From: Acidovorax delafieldii
GTDB lineage: Bacteria > Pseudomonadota > Gammaproteobacteria > Burkholderiales > Burkholderiaceae_C
Assembly (NCBI RefSeq): GCF_007993815.1
Contig: NZ_VJWE01000005.1
Location: forward strand, 1-40,754
Direction: 5' to 3'
DNA length: 40,754 nt
Of this stretch, positions 26,586 to 33,570 are shown piece after piece (position 1 is the stretch's first letter; each line of letters starts with the position of its first letter). Made by a program: the position numbers and the translations under genes. A model generated the notes under the pieces. It did no database searches, was not told where the DNA came from, and worked only from the letters and a program-made list of their open reading frames with translations.

Positions 26586-27128
26586 TCAGCGCAGGAGCGG
26601 CGCGTCGGGTAGCTCGTTGACGGAGGGCGAATCGGTGGCGCGCGGAAAGTGCTCCGCCAGCAGGGCGCCTACCGCCCCCACGGCCTGCGCCAGGCCTTCT
26701 TCGTAGCGGCCTTGCTGAAACTGGGCCGACATCTTTGTCGCCATCTCCTGCCATGCGGTGGGTGGGACATGCCGTGCCAGGCCCCGGTCGGCGACGATCT
26801 CGAACGCATGTTCCGGCATCAGCAGGTAGATCAGCACGCCGTTGTTGTGTTCGGTGTCCCACACGCGGTGTTTGCTGAACAGCATCAGCGCGCGTTCGCG
26901 TGCATTGGCGTGACGGCGCAGGTAGCTCCAGGGGAGCCCCGCTTCCGCCACGATGCGAATTTGCCCGGTGTGCTGCAACTCGCTGGCAGCGACCTGCGCG
27001 CCGAGGCGCTGCAGTGCTTGCAACGGGATGGCGGATCGGCCGAAGGCGTCGTGCCAGCGATGGTGGACGAGCCTCCAGATGGAACGCCATAGCGTGTGCG
27101 TTGGTTGCCCGCTGTTCTCAACACCCAT
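26586..27128 (-). CDS. TPM-domain protein, soluble form
   Basis: A 180-aa protein with a TPM (YgcG/Rv-type, formerly DUF477) domain at about residues 20-145; motifs RALMLFSKHRVWDTEHNNGV and LIYLLMPEHAFEIVADRG are recognisable. Unlike its upstream neighbour it has no signal peptide or membrane segment, so it is likely cytoplasmic or peripheral. ATG 27128 overlaps the stop of the upstream TPM gene by one base (TGATG); a GTG at 27131 is an alternative. It is the last gene of the lemA-TPM-TPM operon. Confidence 0.85.
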   Translation of the reverse strand: MGVENSGQPTHTLWRSIWRLVHHRWHDAFGRSAIPLQALQRLGAQVAASELQHTGQIRIVAEAGLPWSYLRRHANARERALMLFSKHRVWDTEHNNGVLIYLLMPEHAFEIVADRGLARHVPPTAWQEMATKMSAQFQQGRYEEGLAQAVGAVGALLAEHFPRATDSPSVNELPDAPLLR

Positions 27129-28048
27129 CACCAGTCCCCCGATGCACCGCCGCCACCAAAATCGCCCCCACCGCCCGAAGTGAAGCCGCCGCTGTCACTG
27201 CTGCTGCTGAATCCGCCCGAGCTGCCGCTGCTCCAGCCCCCGGAGCCTCCGCCGCCATGCCCCAGGCTGATGGGGCCGCTGCTGCCTCCAAAAAGCCAGG
27301 TGTAGAGCAGCGCAATCACGCCCGCGCCCACCGACAGCAGCAGGCTGGAGGTGAACACGAACGCCAGGGCGCCTACGCCGCCTCCTACCGCCAGTCCGCC
27401 CAGCGCAGCCCCCAGGAGGCTGCGAGCCAACGGGCCGGCCACCATGACGCCGAAGAACAGGAAGATGGCAAAGTCCGTCCAGTCGAACAGGCCATGACTG
27501 CTGCCCCCAGCGGCAGGGGCGGACCTCTCAGCCGGGGCGGGCAGGGCTTCGCCCGCAATGCGCGCGCCGATCTGCGTGACCGCAGCGCTCAGGCCGCCGG
27601 CAAAGTCGCCTTGCTGAAAGCGGGGCTTCATCGCGCCGTCGATGATGCGTGCTGCTGCGATGTCGGGGATGGCACCTTCCAGAGACTTGGCAACCTCGAT
27701 GCGCATCTTGCGGTCGTTCTTGGCCACCAGCACCAGCACACCATCACCCACGTCGCGGCGCCCGATCTTCCACTGGTTGCCGACGCGGTTGGCATAGGCG
27801 GCGATGTCCTCTGGTGCGGTGGTGGGCACCATCAGCACGACGACCTGCGAGCCGCGGGCTTTTTCGAGGGCGACCAGCTGGCCCTCCAGCGCCTGGGTGT
27901 CTGCGGCGCTGAGCGTGCCGGTCTGATCAATGACGTGGCCGGTCAGCGGGGGCACAGCCAGCGGCTCCGATTGGGCCCAGCCAAAGATAGGCCATGCAGC
28001 TATAAATAATATAGCTATCAGGGCATATCGGATAGGCGCTAGCAGCAT
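27128..28048 (-). CDS. TPM-domain protein, exported and membrane-anchored
   Basis: A 306-aa protein with a signal peptide (about residues 1-25), a periplasmic TPM domain (about 30-165, with RGSQVVVLMVPTT and VGNQWKIGRRDVGDGVLVLVAKNDRK split between 70 and 112), two hydrophobic stretches (about 190-255) and a Gly/Ser-rich tail. This is the YgcG architecture. TPM proteins may act in envelope protein quality control or as phosphatases, but the function is unsettled. The signal peptide is encoded by an interspersed repeat (27999-28047), with a poor ribosome-binding site. lemA ends 32 bp upstream. Confidence 0.88.
   Translation of the reverse strand: MLLAPIRYALIAILFIAAWPIFGWAQSEPLAVPPLTGHVIDQTGTLSAADTQALEGQLVALEKARGSQVVVLMVPTTAPEDIAAYANRVGNQWKIGRRDVGDGVLVLVAKNDRKMRIEVAKSLEGAIPDIAAARIIDGAMKPRFQQGDFAGGLSAAVTQIGARIAGEALPAPAERSAPAAGGSSHGLFDWTDFAIFLFFGVMVAGPLARSLLGAALGGLAVGGGVGALAFVFTSSLLLSVGAGVIALLYTWLFGGSSGPISLGHGGGGSGGWSSGSSGGFSSSSDSGGFTSGGGGDFGGGGASGDW
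27999..28047 (-). repeat. Two-hairpin repeat, copy inside a coding region
   Basis: On the plus strand GCTATA-AATAA-TATAGC forms stem I (28000-28016), and the remainder ATCAGGGCAT...GGCGCTAGCAGC matches the family. Read on the minus strand it is the 5' end of the exported TPM gene and encodes roughly the first 17 residues. Confidence 0.65.
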
Positions 28049-28080
28049 ATTTAGCTCACATCAGGCCCTGCAAGGGGTGT

Positions 28081-28695
28081 TCAGGGCTTGGCTTTGGAGG
28101 CGGAAAAATCCACCGTGGGTGGCACGGAAATTTGGGCCTCGTTGGCGACGGTAAAGCTGGGCTTGGGGGCGTAGCTGAAGGCCATGGCCGTGAGGTTGGT
28201 GGGGAAGCTGCGGGCCAGCACGTTGTACTCCTGCACGGTCTGGATGTAGCGGTTGCGGGCCACGGTGATGCGGTTTTCGGTGCCTTCCAGCGTCACCCGC
28301 AGGTCGCGAAAGCCCTGGTTGGCCTGCAAGGTGGGGTAGCGCTCGGACACGACCATCAGGCGCGACAGGGCGCTGGACAACTCTCCCTGGGCCTGCTGGA
28401 ACTTGCTGAAAGCCTCGGGGTTGTTCAGCGTCTCGGGCGAGACCTGGATGGCCGTGGCCTTGGCGCGGGCCTCGACCACCTTGGTCAGCGTCTCCTGTTC
28501 AAAGTTGGCCTCGCCCTTCACGGTGGCGACGATGTTGGGCACCAGGTCGGCACGGCGCTGGTACTGGTTGAGCACTTCGCTCCAGGCGGCCTTCGATTGC
28601 TCGTCCAGGCGCTGGAAGTCGTTGTAGCCGCAGCCGCTCAGCGTGAGCGTGGCGGCGAGCAAGGTGAGGAGGGCAAGAAGACGTTGGATCATCAT
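28081..28695 (-). CDS. lemA: LemA-family lipoprotein
   Basis: A 204-aa LemA protein: short N-terminus with lipobox TLSGC (cysteine at residue 22) and a helical LemA domain with QYQRRADLVPNIVATVKG at 49-66 and VARNRYIQTVQEYNVLARSFP near 150-170. LemA proteins are predicted to span or attach to the membrane with a helical bundle; the role is unknown. It heads a minus-strand operon with two TPM genes, an association found in many bacteria. ATG 28695 and 28692 are both possible starts. Confidence 0.92.
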   Translation of the reverse strand: MMIQRLLALLTLLAATLTLSGCGYNDFQRLDEQSKAAWSEVLNQYQRRADLVPNIVATVKGEANFEQETLTKVVEARAKATAIQVSPETLNNPEAFSKFQQAQGELSSALSRLMVVSERYPTLQANQGFRDLRVTLEGTENRITVARNRYIQTVQEYNVLARSFPTNLTAMAFSYAPKPSFTVANEAQISVPPTVDFSASKAKP

Positions 28696-28906
28696 GATGG
28701 TGGAGTCCGCCGATGGAGAAATGGGATGACTGTGCCAGAAACCGGAGGGCGCCAGTCCGCAAAATGGTCGGAGACCAGCGATGGTAGGCCCCCGCCCGAG
28801 CGCGTACAAAATCGGTGGGCAGCAAGGCATTGCACCGCCGCCGCACAATAGCAGGCTAACGTTGCACCTGTCACGCCGTTCCGACCCACTTACCACCAGA
28901 ATTAAC

Positions 28907-29359
28907 ATGCCCCGCGCCCGATCAAAAGCAGCCACCCTGGGTGGCTCTTCGGATGAAACCGAAACAGCGTTTTATGAGGCGCTGCAGCGCGGTGACATCG
29001 AGCTGCTGATGTCCTGCTGGGCGGACGATGACGAGATTGTCTGTGTGCACCCGGGCGGGCCGCGCCTGCTGGGGCCCGCCGCCATCCGTGCCGCGTTCGA
29101 GGCCATGTTCTCCCATGGCACAGTGCGTGCCCGGCCGGCGCAGGTGCACCGCGTGGTGGCGCTGTCGAGTGCCGTGCACAGCGTGGTCGAGCAGGTCGAG
29201 GTGATGCTGCCTGACGGCCTGCACCAGGCCGTGGTCATGGCAACCAACGTGTACCACAAGACCCCCGAAGGCTGGCGCATGGTGGCCCACCACGCCAGCC
29301 CGGGCGTGGCGCCCGACGCCCAGGTGGATGTGCTGGCGCAGCGCCCCGTTCTGCATTGA
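28907..29359 (+). CDS. NTF2-like (SnoaL/DUF4440-type) protein
   Basis: A 150-aa small protein with the cone-shaped NTF2-like fold, recognised from FYEALQRGDIELLMSCWADDDEIVCVHPGG (spread over residues 20-50), GPAAIRAAFEAMF and the C-terminal VYHKTPEGWRMVAHHASP. Members can be hydrolases, isomerases or stress-related binding proteins; no catalytic set is identifiable. ATG 28907 was chosen because the N-terminus is then basic and short; a longer frame from 28781 overlaps the lemA promoter region and looks non-coding. It precedes the YheT-type hydrolase on the same strand. Confidence 0.85.
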   Translation: MPRARSKAATLGGSSDETETAFYEALQRGDIELLMSCWADDDEIVCVHPGGPRLLGPAAIRAAFEAMFSHGTVRARPAQVHRVVALSSAVHSVVEQVEVMLPDGLHQAVVMATNVYHKTPEGWRMVAHHASPGVAPDAQVDVLAQRPVLH

Positions 29360-29391
29360 GAGGCCCCTGCGTGAGAATTTTGGGCCCAATT

Positions 29392-29440
29392 GGCTGTATG
29401 CGCCGACAAAATATGCCTTGAAAGCTATGAAATACATAGC
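29392..29440 (+). repeat. Two-hairpin repeat at the hydrolase start codon
   Basis: GGCTG...GCGCC...ATATGCC.TGA.AGCTAT......ATAGC aligns without gaps to the reverse of the TPM copy, 33 of 49 positions identical by eye. Stem I is GCTATG-AAATA-CATAGC (29424-29440). The ATG of the hydrolase (29427) lies within that stem. Confidence 0.6.
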
Positions 29441-30440
29441 GCCTCGCTGGCTCCCCGGTGGCCAGTTGCAAACGATCTGGCCCGCGCTGTACGCACGCCG
29501 TGTGTTCGGCCCGCGTCCCGAGTACCGCCGTGAGCGCTGGGACACCCCCGACGGCGATTTTGTCGATGTGGACTTTCTCCAGGACGGTGTGGTGGCTGAC
29601 GCTCCCAGGCCGCTGCTGGTGGTGTTCCACGGGTTGGAGGGCTCATCACGCAGCCATTACTGCGAAGCCTTTGCCGACCTGGCCCGCGAGCGCGGCTGGG
29701 CCTGCGCGCTGCCGCACTTTCGCGGCTGCAGCGGGGAGATCAACCGTGCCCCGCGCGCCTACCACTCGGGAGACCATGCGGAGATCGGCTGGATGCTGCA
29801 GCAGCTGCGTGTGCACCACCAGGGGCCGCTGATGGCGGTAGGAGTGTCACTGGGTGGCAACGCCCTGTTGCGCTGGGCCGCCGAAGTGGGCACTGACGCT
29901 GCGCGCAGCGCGGATGCGGTGGCGGCCGTGTGCTCGCCCATCGACCTGGCGGCGGGCGGCCATGCCATCGGGCGCGGCTTCAACCGGCTGGTGTACACGC
30001 GCATGTTCATGCGCACCCTGGTGCCCAAGGCACTGCAGAAGCTGGCCCAGCACCCGGGGCTGTTTGACCGGCAGGCGCTGCTGGCCGCGCGGGACCTGTA
30101 CGCGTTCGACAACGTGTTCACAGCGCCCGTCCACGGGTTTCGCAACACCGAGGACTACTGGCTGCGCGCGTCGGCCAAGCCGCTGCTGCACCGCATCCGC
30201 ATTCCGGCGCTGGTGGTGAACGCGCGCAATGACCCCTTTGTGCCCGCTGGCAGCCTGCCGGGCGTGCGCGAGGTGGGACGCCATGTGACGCTCTGGCAGC
30301 CGCCGCATGGCGGGCATGTGGGGTTCCCGCGCGGGTTGCCGCCCGGGCACGTGCGTGCCATGCCCGACGCCGTGGGAGGGTGGCTGGCCGAGCACAGTGG
30401 GGCGCTGGCGCTGCACGGCGCACAATCCGCCCATGGATGA
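29427..30440 (+). CDS. YheT-type alpha/beta-hydrolase
   Basis: A 337-aa hydrolase of the YheT/ABHD1-3 (COG0429) family. The triad can be placed as S141 in GVSLGGN, D269 in NARNDPF and H297 in HGGHVGF. The oxyanion-side segment is VVFHGLEGSSRSHY (65-78). The substrate is probably an ester or lipid but is not known. ATG 29427 gives MKYIAPRWLPGGQLQTIWP, the family N-terminus; it lies in an interspersed repeat and has only a weak ribosome-binding site. Its stop overlaps the next gene by 8 bp. Confidence 0.92.
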   Translation: MKYIAPRWLPGGQLQTIWPALYARRVFGPRPEYRRERWDTPDGDFVDVDFLQDGVVADAPRPLLVVFHGLEGSSRSHYCEAFADLARERGWACALPHFRGCSGEINRAPRAYHSGDHAEIGWMLQQLRVHHQGPLMAVGVSLGGNALLRWAAEVGTDAARSADAVAAVCSPIDLAAGGHAIGRGFNRLVYTRMFMRTLVPKALQKLAQHPGLFDRQALLAARDLYAFDNVFTAPVHGFRNTEDYWLRASAKPLLHRIRIPALVVNARNDPFVPAGSLPGVREVGRHVTLWQPPHGGHVGFPRGLPPGHVRAMPDAVGGWLAEHSGALALHGAQSAHG

Positions 30441-30981
30441 CATCGTCAAACAGGCACTGGCCAAATGGCCCAATGTGCCCGACTGCTATGGCTGGCTGGG
30501 CCTGGATGCGCGCGGCCACTGGTATCTGCGCGACGACGCGGTGCAGGCAGCGGGTACGTTTCCGCACAGCAAAGGGTCGTTGCTGCAGCACGACAAGCTC
30601 ATCGCGTTCATAGCCCGCAACTACGAGCCTGACGACCAGGGGCAGTGGTTCTTTCAAAACGGCCCCCAGCGCGTGTATGTCGAGCTGGAGGCCACGCCCT
30701 GGGTCTGGCGTCTGCAGCAGCAAGACCTGCGCGCCATCAGCCATACGGGCCGGGAGGCGTCGGTCCGCCACTGCCTGCTGGACGAGCAGGGCCGTGTGTA
30801 CCTGGAGACAGACCTGGGCCTGGGGCTGGTGCACACGCTGGATGTGGCACTGGCTGCAGAGGCTGTGACCGACGGACGCTGGACGCCGCAGGACGTACAG
30901 GCGCAGGACCTTCCGGCACGCTACGGGTATGTCTGCAGTCCGCGCGCCCGATCGCAAGCCGGGGCCCCTCCGCCAACCTGA
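30433..30981 (+). CDS. Uncharacterised conserved protein
   Basis: A 182-aa protein, apparently soluble, with Trp- and Tyr-rich segments WPNVPDCYGWLGLDARGHWYLRDD and PRYVELEATPWVWRL-like stretches. It resembles a Burkholderiales family of unknown function found after YheT-type hydrolases (DUF2946-like at best; this label is uncertain). No catalytic motif is evident. It overlaps the hydrolase by 8 bp, so the two are translationally coupled and may act together. The C-terminus is low complexity (RARSQAGAPPPT). Confidence 0.75.
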   Translation: MDDIVKQALAKWPNVPDCYGWLGLDARGHWYLRDDAVQAAGTFPHSKGSLLQHDKLIAFIARNYEPDDQGQWFFQNGPQRVYVELEATPWVWRLQQQDLRAISHTGREASVRHCLLDEQGRVYLETDLGLGLVHTLDVALAAEAVTDGRWTPQDVQAQDLPARYGYVCSPRARSQAGAPPPT

Positions 30982-31060
30982 AGCTCCGCCCCACCGCCTT
31001 CAGCCCGGAGTTGCAGGCACTCAGAGCGGCTCACCACGGCACTGGATAAGCTGCAAGACG

Positions 31061-31085
31061 AAAAAAAACCGGTCGCAAGGACCGG
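31061..31085 (-). terminator. Terminator of the di-heme cytochrome gene
   Basis: CCGGTC (31069-31074), GCAAG loop, GACCGG (31080-31085), preceded on the plus strand by eight As, which become a T-run for minus-strand transcription. It lies 48 bp after the cytochrome stop. Confidence 0.85.
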
Positions 31086-31132
31086 CTTTCTGGGTGGGGT
31101 TCTACCCCGCCCGCGCAGGGTGAGGCGCTGCC

Positions 31133-31981
31133 TTACTTGGCGGCAGCTGCCATGAACTCCACGGCGGCGCGCAGATCGGCGTCAGAGGCTTGGGAGCCGC
31201 CACGCGGAGGCATGGCGCCCTTGCCCTTGGCGACACTGGTGTACAGCGCGTCGATGCCTGCGGGCAGGCGAACGGCCCAGGCGGCCTTGTCACCAAACTT
31301 GGGAGCACCTGCCACACCGGCAGCGTGGCACACCTGGCAAGCCTGCTTGTACAGAGCCTCGCCAGCGCCTGCTGCGGCGGCTGCAGGTGCGGCAGCTACC
31401 GCTACAGTGGGCGCAGCAGCTGCAGGGGCTGCGGCGGGTGCTGGTGCAGGAGCGGCGGCTGGTGCTGCGTCTGCCTGAGCGGCTGCGGGAGCAGCAGGTT
31501 CGGCAAACTTGGCCCCACCCGCATTGGCCATATAGGCCACAGCGCGCGCAATTTCGGTGTCGTTGAAGTCGCCGCCACCTTGGGGGGCCATGGCGCCCTT
31601 GCCCTTCAGGGCCGACTGCACCAGAGCTTCAAACCCGGTGCCGATGCGAGCAGCCCAGGCAGCGGCATCACCAAACTTGGGGGCACCTGCAGCGCCGGAG
31701 GCATGGCAGGCCGAGCACTGGGCCTTGAACACTTCTTCGCCGCTCTTGAGAGGGCGGTTGGCGTCGCGCACTTCGACCATGCCGATCTTCTGGATGCGTT
31801 CGGCGATGGCCTTTTCGGGGTTGACGGCACCGGCAGCGGGCTTGTCCGCCGACGTCACATACAGGACCAAGCCAATGATGGCAAAGATCGGAATCACAAA
31901 CGAGAAAAGTACCGCGACCAGCAACTGCTTGGGGTTCTTGATCGGGCCGGTATGGGCTTCTTCGTGGTGGTTGTCGCTCAT
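31133..31981 (-). CDS. Di-heme cytochrome c5-type protein, membrane-anchored
   Basis: A 282-aa protein with an N-terminal membrane helix (about 20-42, no cleavage site seen) and two periplasmic c-type domains. Heme motifs are CSACH (89-93) and CQVCH (215-219); the likely axial methionines are M131 (GAMAPQGGG) and M257 (GAMPPRGG). The domains are joined by a linker of about 45 residues made almost only of Ala and Pro (160-205) and look like an internal duplication. It probably carries electrons to a terminal oxidase. It stands alone between its terminator and a -10-like TATAAT (minus, 32026-32031). Confidence 0.93.
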   Translation of the reverse strand: MSDNHHEEAHTGPIKNPKQLLVAVLFSFVIPIFAIIGLVLYVTSADKPAAGAVNPEKAIAERIQKIGMVEVRDANRPLKSGEEVFKAQCSACHASGAAGAPKFGDAAAWAARIGTGFEALVQSALKGKGAMAPQGGGDFNDTEIARAVAYMANAGGAKFAEPAAPAAAQADAAPAAAPAPAPAAAPAAAAPTVAVAAAPAAAAAGAGEALYKQACQVCHAAGVAGAPKFGDKAAWAVRLPAGIDALYTSVAKGKGAMPPRGGSQASDADLRAAVEFMAAAAK

Positions 31982-32025
31982 GTCGTCCTCAGGTGTATCG
32001 GGGGCTTCGGTGTAATCAACCTTAA

Positions 32026-32031
32026 ATTATA
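32026..32031 (-). promoter_or_regulatory. Possible -10 of the di-heme cytochrome gene
   Basis: TATAAT on the minus strand lies about 45 bp upstream of the cytochrome start. I find no clear -35 at the proper distance, so this is only a candidate. Confidence 0.4.
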
Positions 32032-32034
32032 TCT

Positions 32035-32060
32035 GCGGGGATGGTTATTCCCATCCCCGC
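32035..32060. other. Perfect 10-bp inverted repeat
   Basis: GCGGGGATGG (32035-32044), TTATTC, CCATCCCCGC (32051-32060). It lies directly upstream of the cytochrome -10 and 77 bp after the outer-membrane channel gene; it may be a terminator without T-run or an operator. Confidence 0.6.
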
Positions 32061-32089
32061 TGGATGCAGACAACCACGGGTTTGCCCCA

Positions 32090-32124
32090 GAGCGAGCGCA
32101 GCGCCCCGGGGGCTGCGCTCGCTC
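32090..32124. other. Perfect 13-bp stem-loop after the efflux operon
   Basis: GAGCGAGCGCAGC (32090-32102), loop GCCCCGGGG, GCTGCGCTCGCTC (32112-32124). It begins 12 bp past the stop of the channel gene. It is very stable but has no T-run; probable 3' mRNA-stabilising or Rho-aided termination element. Confidence 0.7.
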
Positions 32125-32136
32125 CCGCGCAGGGCG

Positions 32137-33570
32137 TCAGGAGGGGAGCCGGGCGCTGGTGTCGGGCGCTCCACCCCCCAGTGCCTTGTACAGCAACACC
32201 TGGTTTTGCAGTTGCGCCAGCCGCACCTGCACCACTGCCTGCTGGGCCGTGAACAGCGAGCGTTGTGCGTCCAGCAGATCCAGATAGCTGGCCACGCCGT
32301 TGCGGTAGCGCAGGTCGGCCAGTTGCAGGCGCGCGGCCTCTGCCTGGGCCTGCTGTTGCTGGGCCTGGGCCTGTTCGCCCAGCGTGGCTTGCCCCGCCAG
32401 TGCATCCGAGACCTCGCGGAACGCGGTCTGGATGGCTTTTTCGTACTGCGCCACGGCAATCTCCCGGCCGACCCGGGCGCTGTCCAGGTTGGCCTGGTTG
32501 CGGCCTGCGTCAAAAATGGGCAGCAGCAGGGATGGCGCGATGGTGAAGCCCCAGGAGCCGTTCTTGAACAGGCCGGACAGCTCGCCGCTGGCTGTGCCTG
32601 CCTGCGCCGTCAGGGAGATGCGCGGGAAAAACGCCGCCCGCGCAGCGCCGATGTTGGCGTTGGCGCCGATGAGTTGCTGCTCCGCCTGGCGGATGTCCGG
32701 CCGGCGGGTGAGCAGCTCCGACGGCACGCCGGCAGGCAACGCTGCCATCGCAGGCGCGTCGGCCAGCTTGCCACCGGCCAGACTGGCGCGCACGTCTTGC
32801 GGCAGTGCCTGGCCCACCAGCAGGACCAGCGCGTTTTCGTCGAGCGCGCGCTGGCGCTGCTGTTGCGCCAGCGTGGCGCGGGCCGCCTGGGTGAGCGACT
32901 CGGCCTGGCGGAAGTCGAGCTCGGATGCCACACCCGCGTCCAGGCGCATCCGGGTCAGGCGCGCCGACTCCTCGCGCGATGCAAGGGTCTGGCGCGACAG
33001 GTCCAGCAGCTCCTCGTCGGCCAGCAGTGTCAGCCAGCCATTGGCCACTGCCGCCACCAGGCTCACCTGTGCAGCGTTGCGGCCTTCTTCCGTGGCAAGG
33101 TACTGGGCGAGTGCCTGCTCCTTGAGGCTCGCAATGCGGCCAAAGAAGTCGATTTCCCATGCGGATACGGCCAGACCCACGCTGAACGAGTTGGTCAGGT
33201 TGCCCGTGCCCGTGGCAGGGGCCCGGCTGGCATTGGCGGCCAGTCCCACGCCCGGGTACAGGTCGGCCCGGCGCACCTGGTAGGTGGCCCGAGCTTGCTC
33301 GATGTTGAGCATGGCCACACGCAGGTCGCGGTTGTTGGCCAGCGCAATGTCGATGAGCTGTTGCAGGCGTGGCTCGGCAAAGTAGTTCTGCCAGGGCACG
33401 GTGGCTCCCGACTGCGCAGCTGCGCTGTTGGTCGTTGCCGCCCCGCCGGCGTAGGTGGCGGGGACGGGGGGTTGCGGGCGCTCATAGGTGGGGATGAACG
33501 AGCAGCCAGCCAGCAGCGCAGCCGCCGTGGCTGCTGCCAACGCAATGGGGGTACTTCGGTTCTTATTCAT
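32137..33570 (-). CDS. RND efflux outer-membrane channel (OprM/NodT type)
   Basis: A 477-aa outer-membrane factor that completes a three-part drug efflux pump. It has a lipoprotein signal (LLAGC, cysteine 23) followed by IPTYERPQPPVP, and the two OEP-repeat regions with long helices, e.g. LDAGVASELDFRQAESL and LRYRNGVASYLDLLDAQRSLF. The start at 33570 overlaps the pump gene by 8 bp; a longer reading from 33597 lies within the pump gene. Last gene of the adaptor-pump-channel operon. Confidence 0.95.
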   Translation of the reverse strand: MNKNRSTPIALAAATAAALLAGCSFIPTYERPQPPVPATYAGGAATTNSAAAQSGATVPWQNYFAEPRLQQLIDIALANNRDLRVAMLNIEQARATYQVRRADLYPGVGLAANASRAPATGTGNLTNSFSVGLAVSAWEIDFFGRIASLKEQALAQYLATEEGRNAAQVSLVAAVANGWLTLLADEELLDLSRQTLASREESARLTRMRLDAGVASELDFRQAESLTQAARATLAQQQRQRALDENALVLLVGQALPQDVRASLAGGKLADAPAMAALPAGVPSELLTRRPDIRQAEQQLIGANANIGAARAAFFPRISLTAQAGTASGELSGLFKNGSWGFTIAPSLLLPIFDAGRNQANLDSARVGREIAVAQYEKAIQTAFREVSDALAGQATLGEQAQAQQQQAQAEAARLQLADLRYRNGVASYLDLLDAQRSLFTAQQAVVQVRLAQLQNQVLLYKALGGGAPDTSARLPS

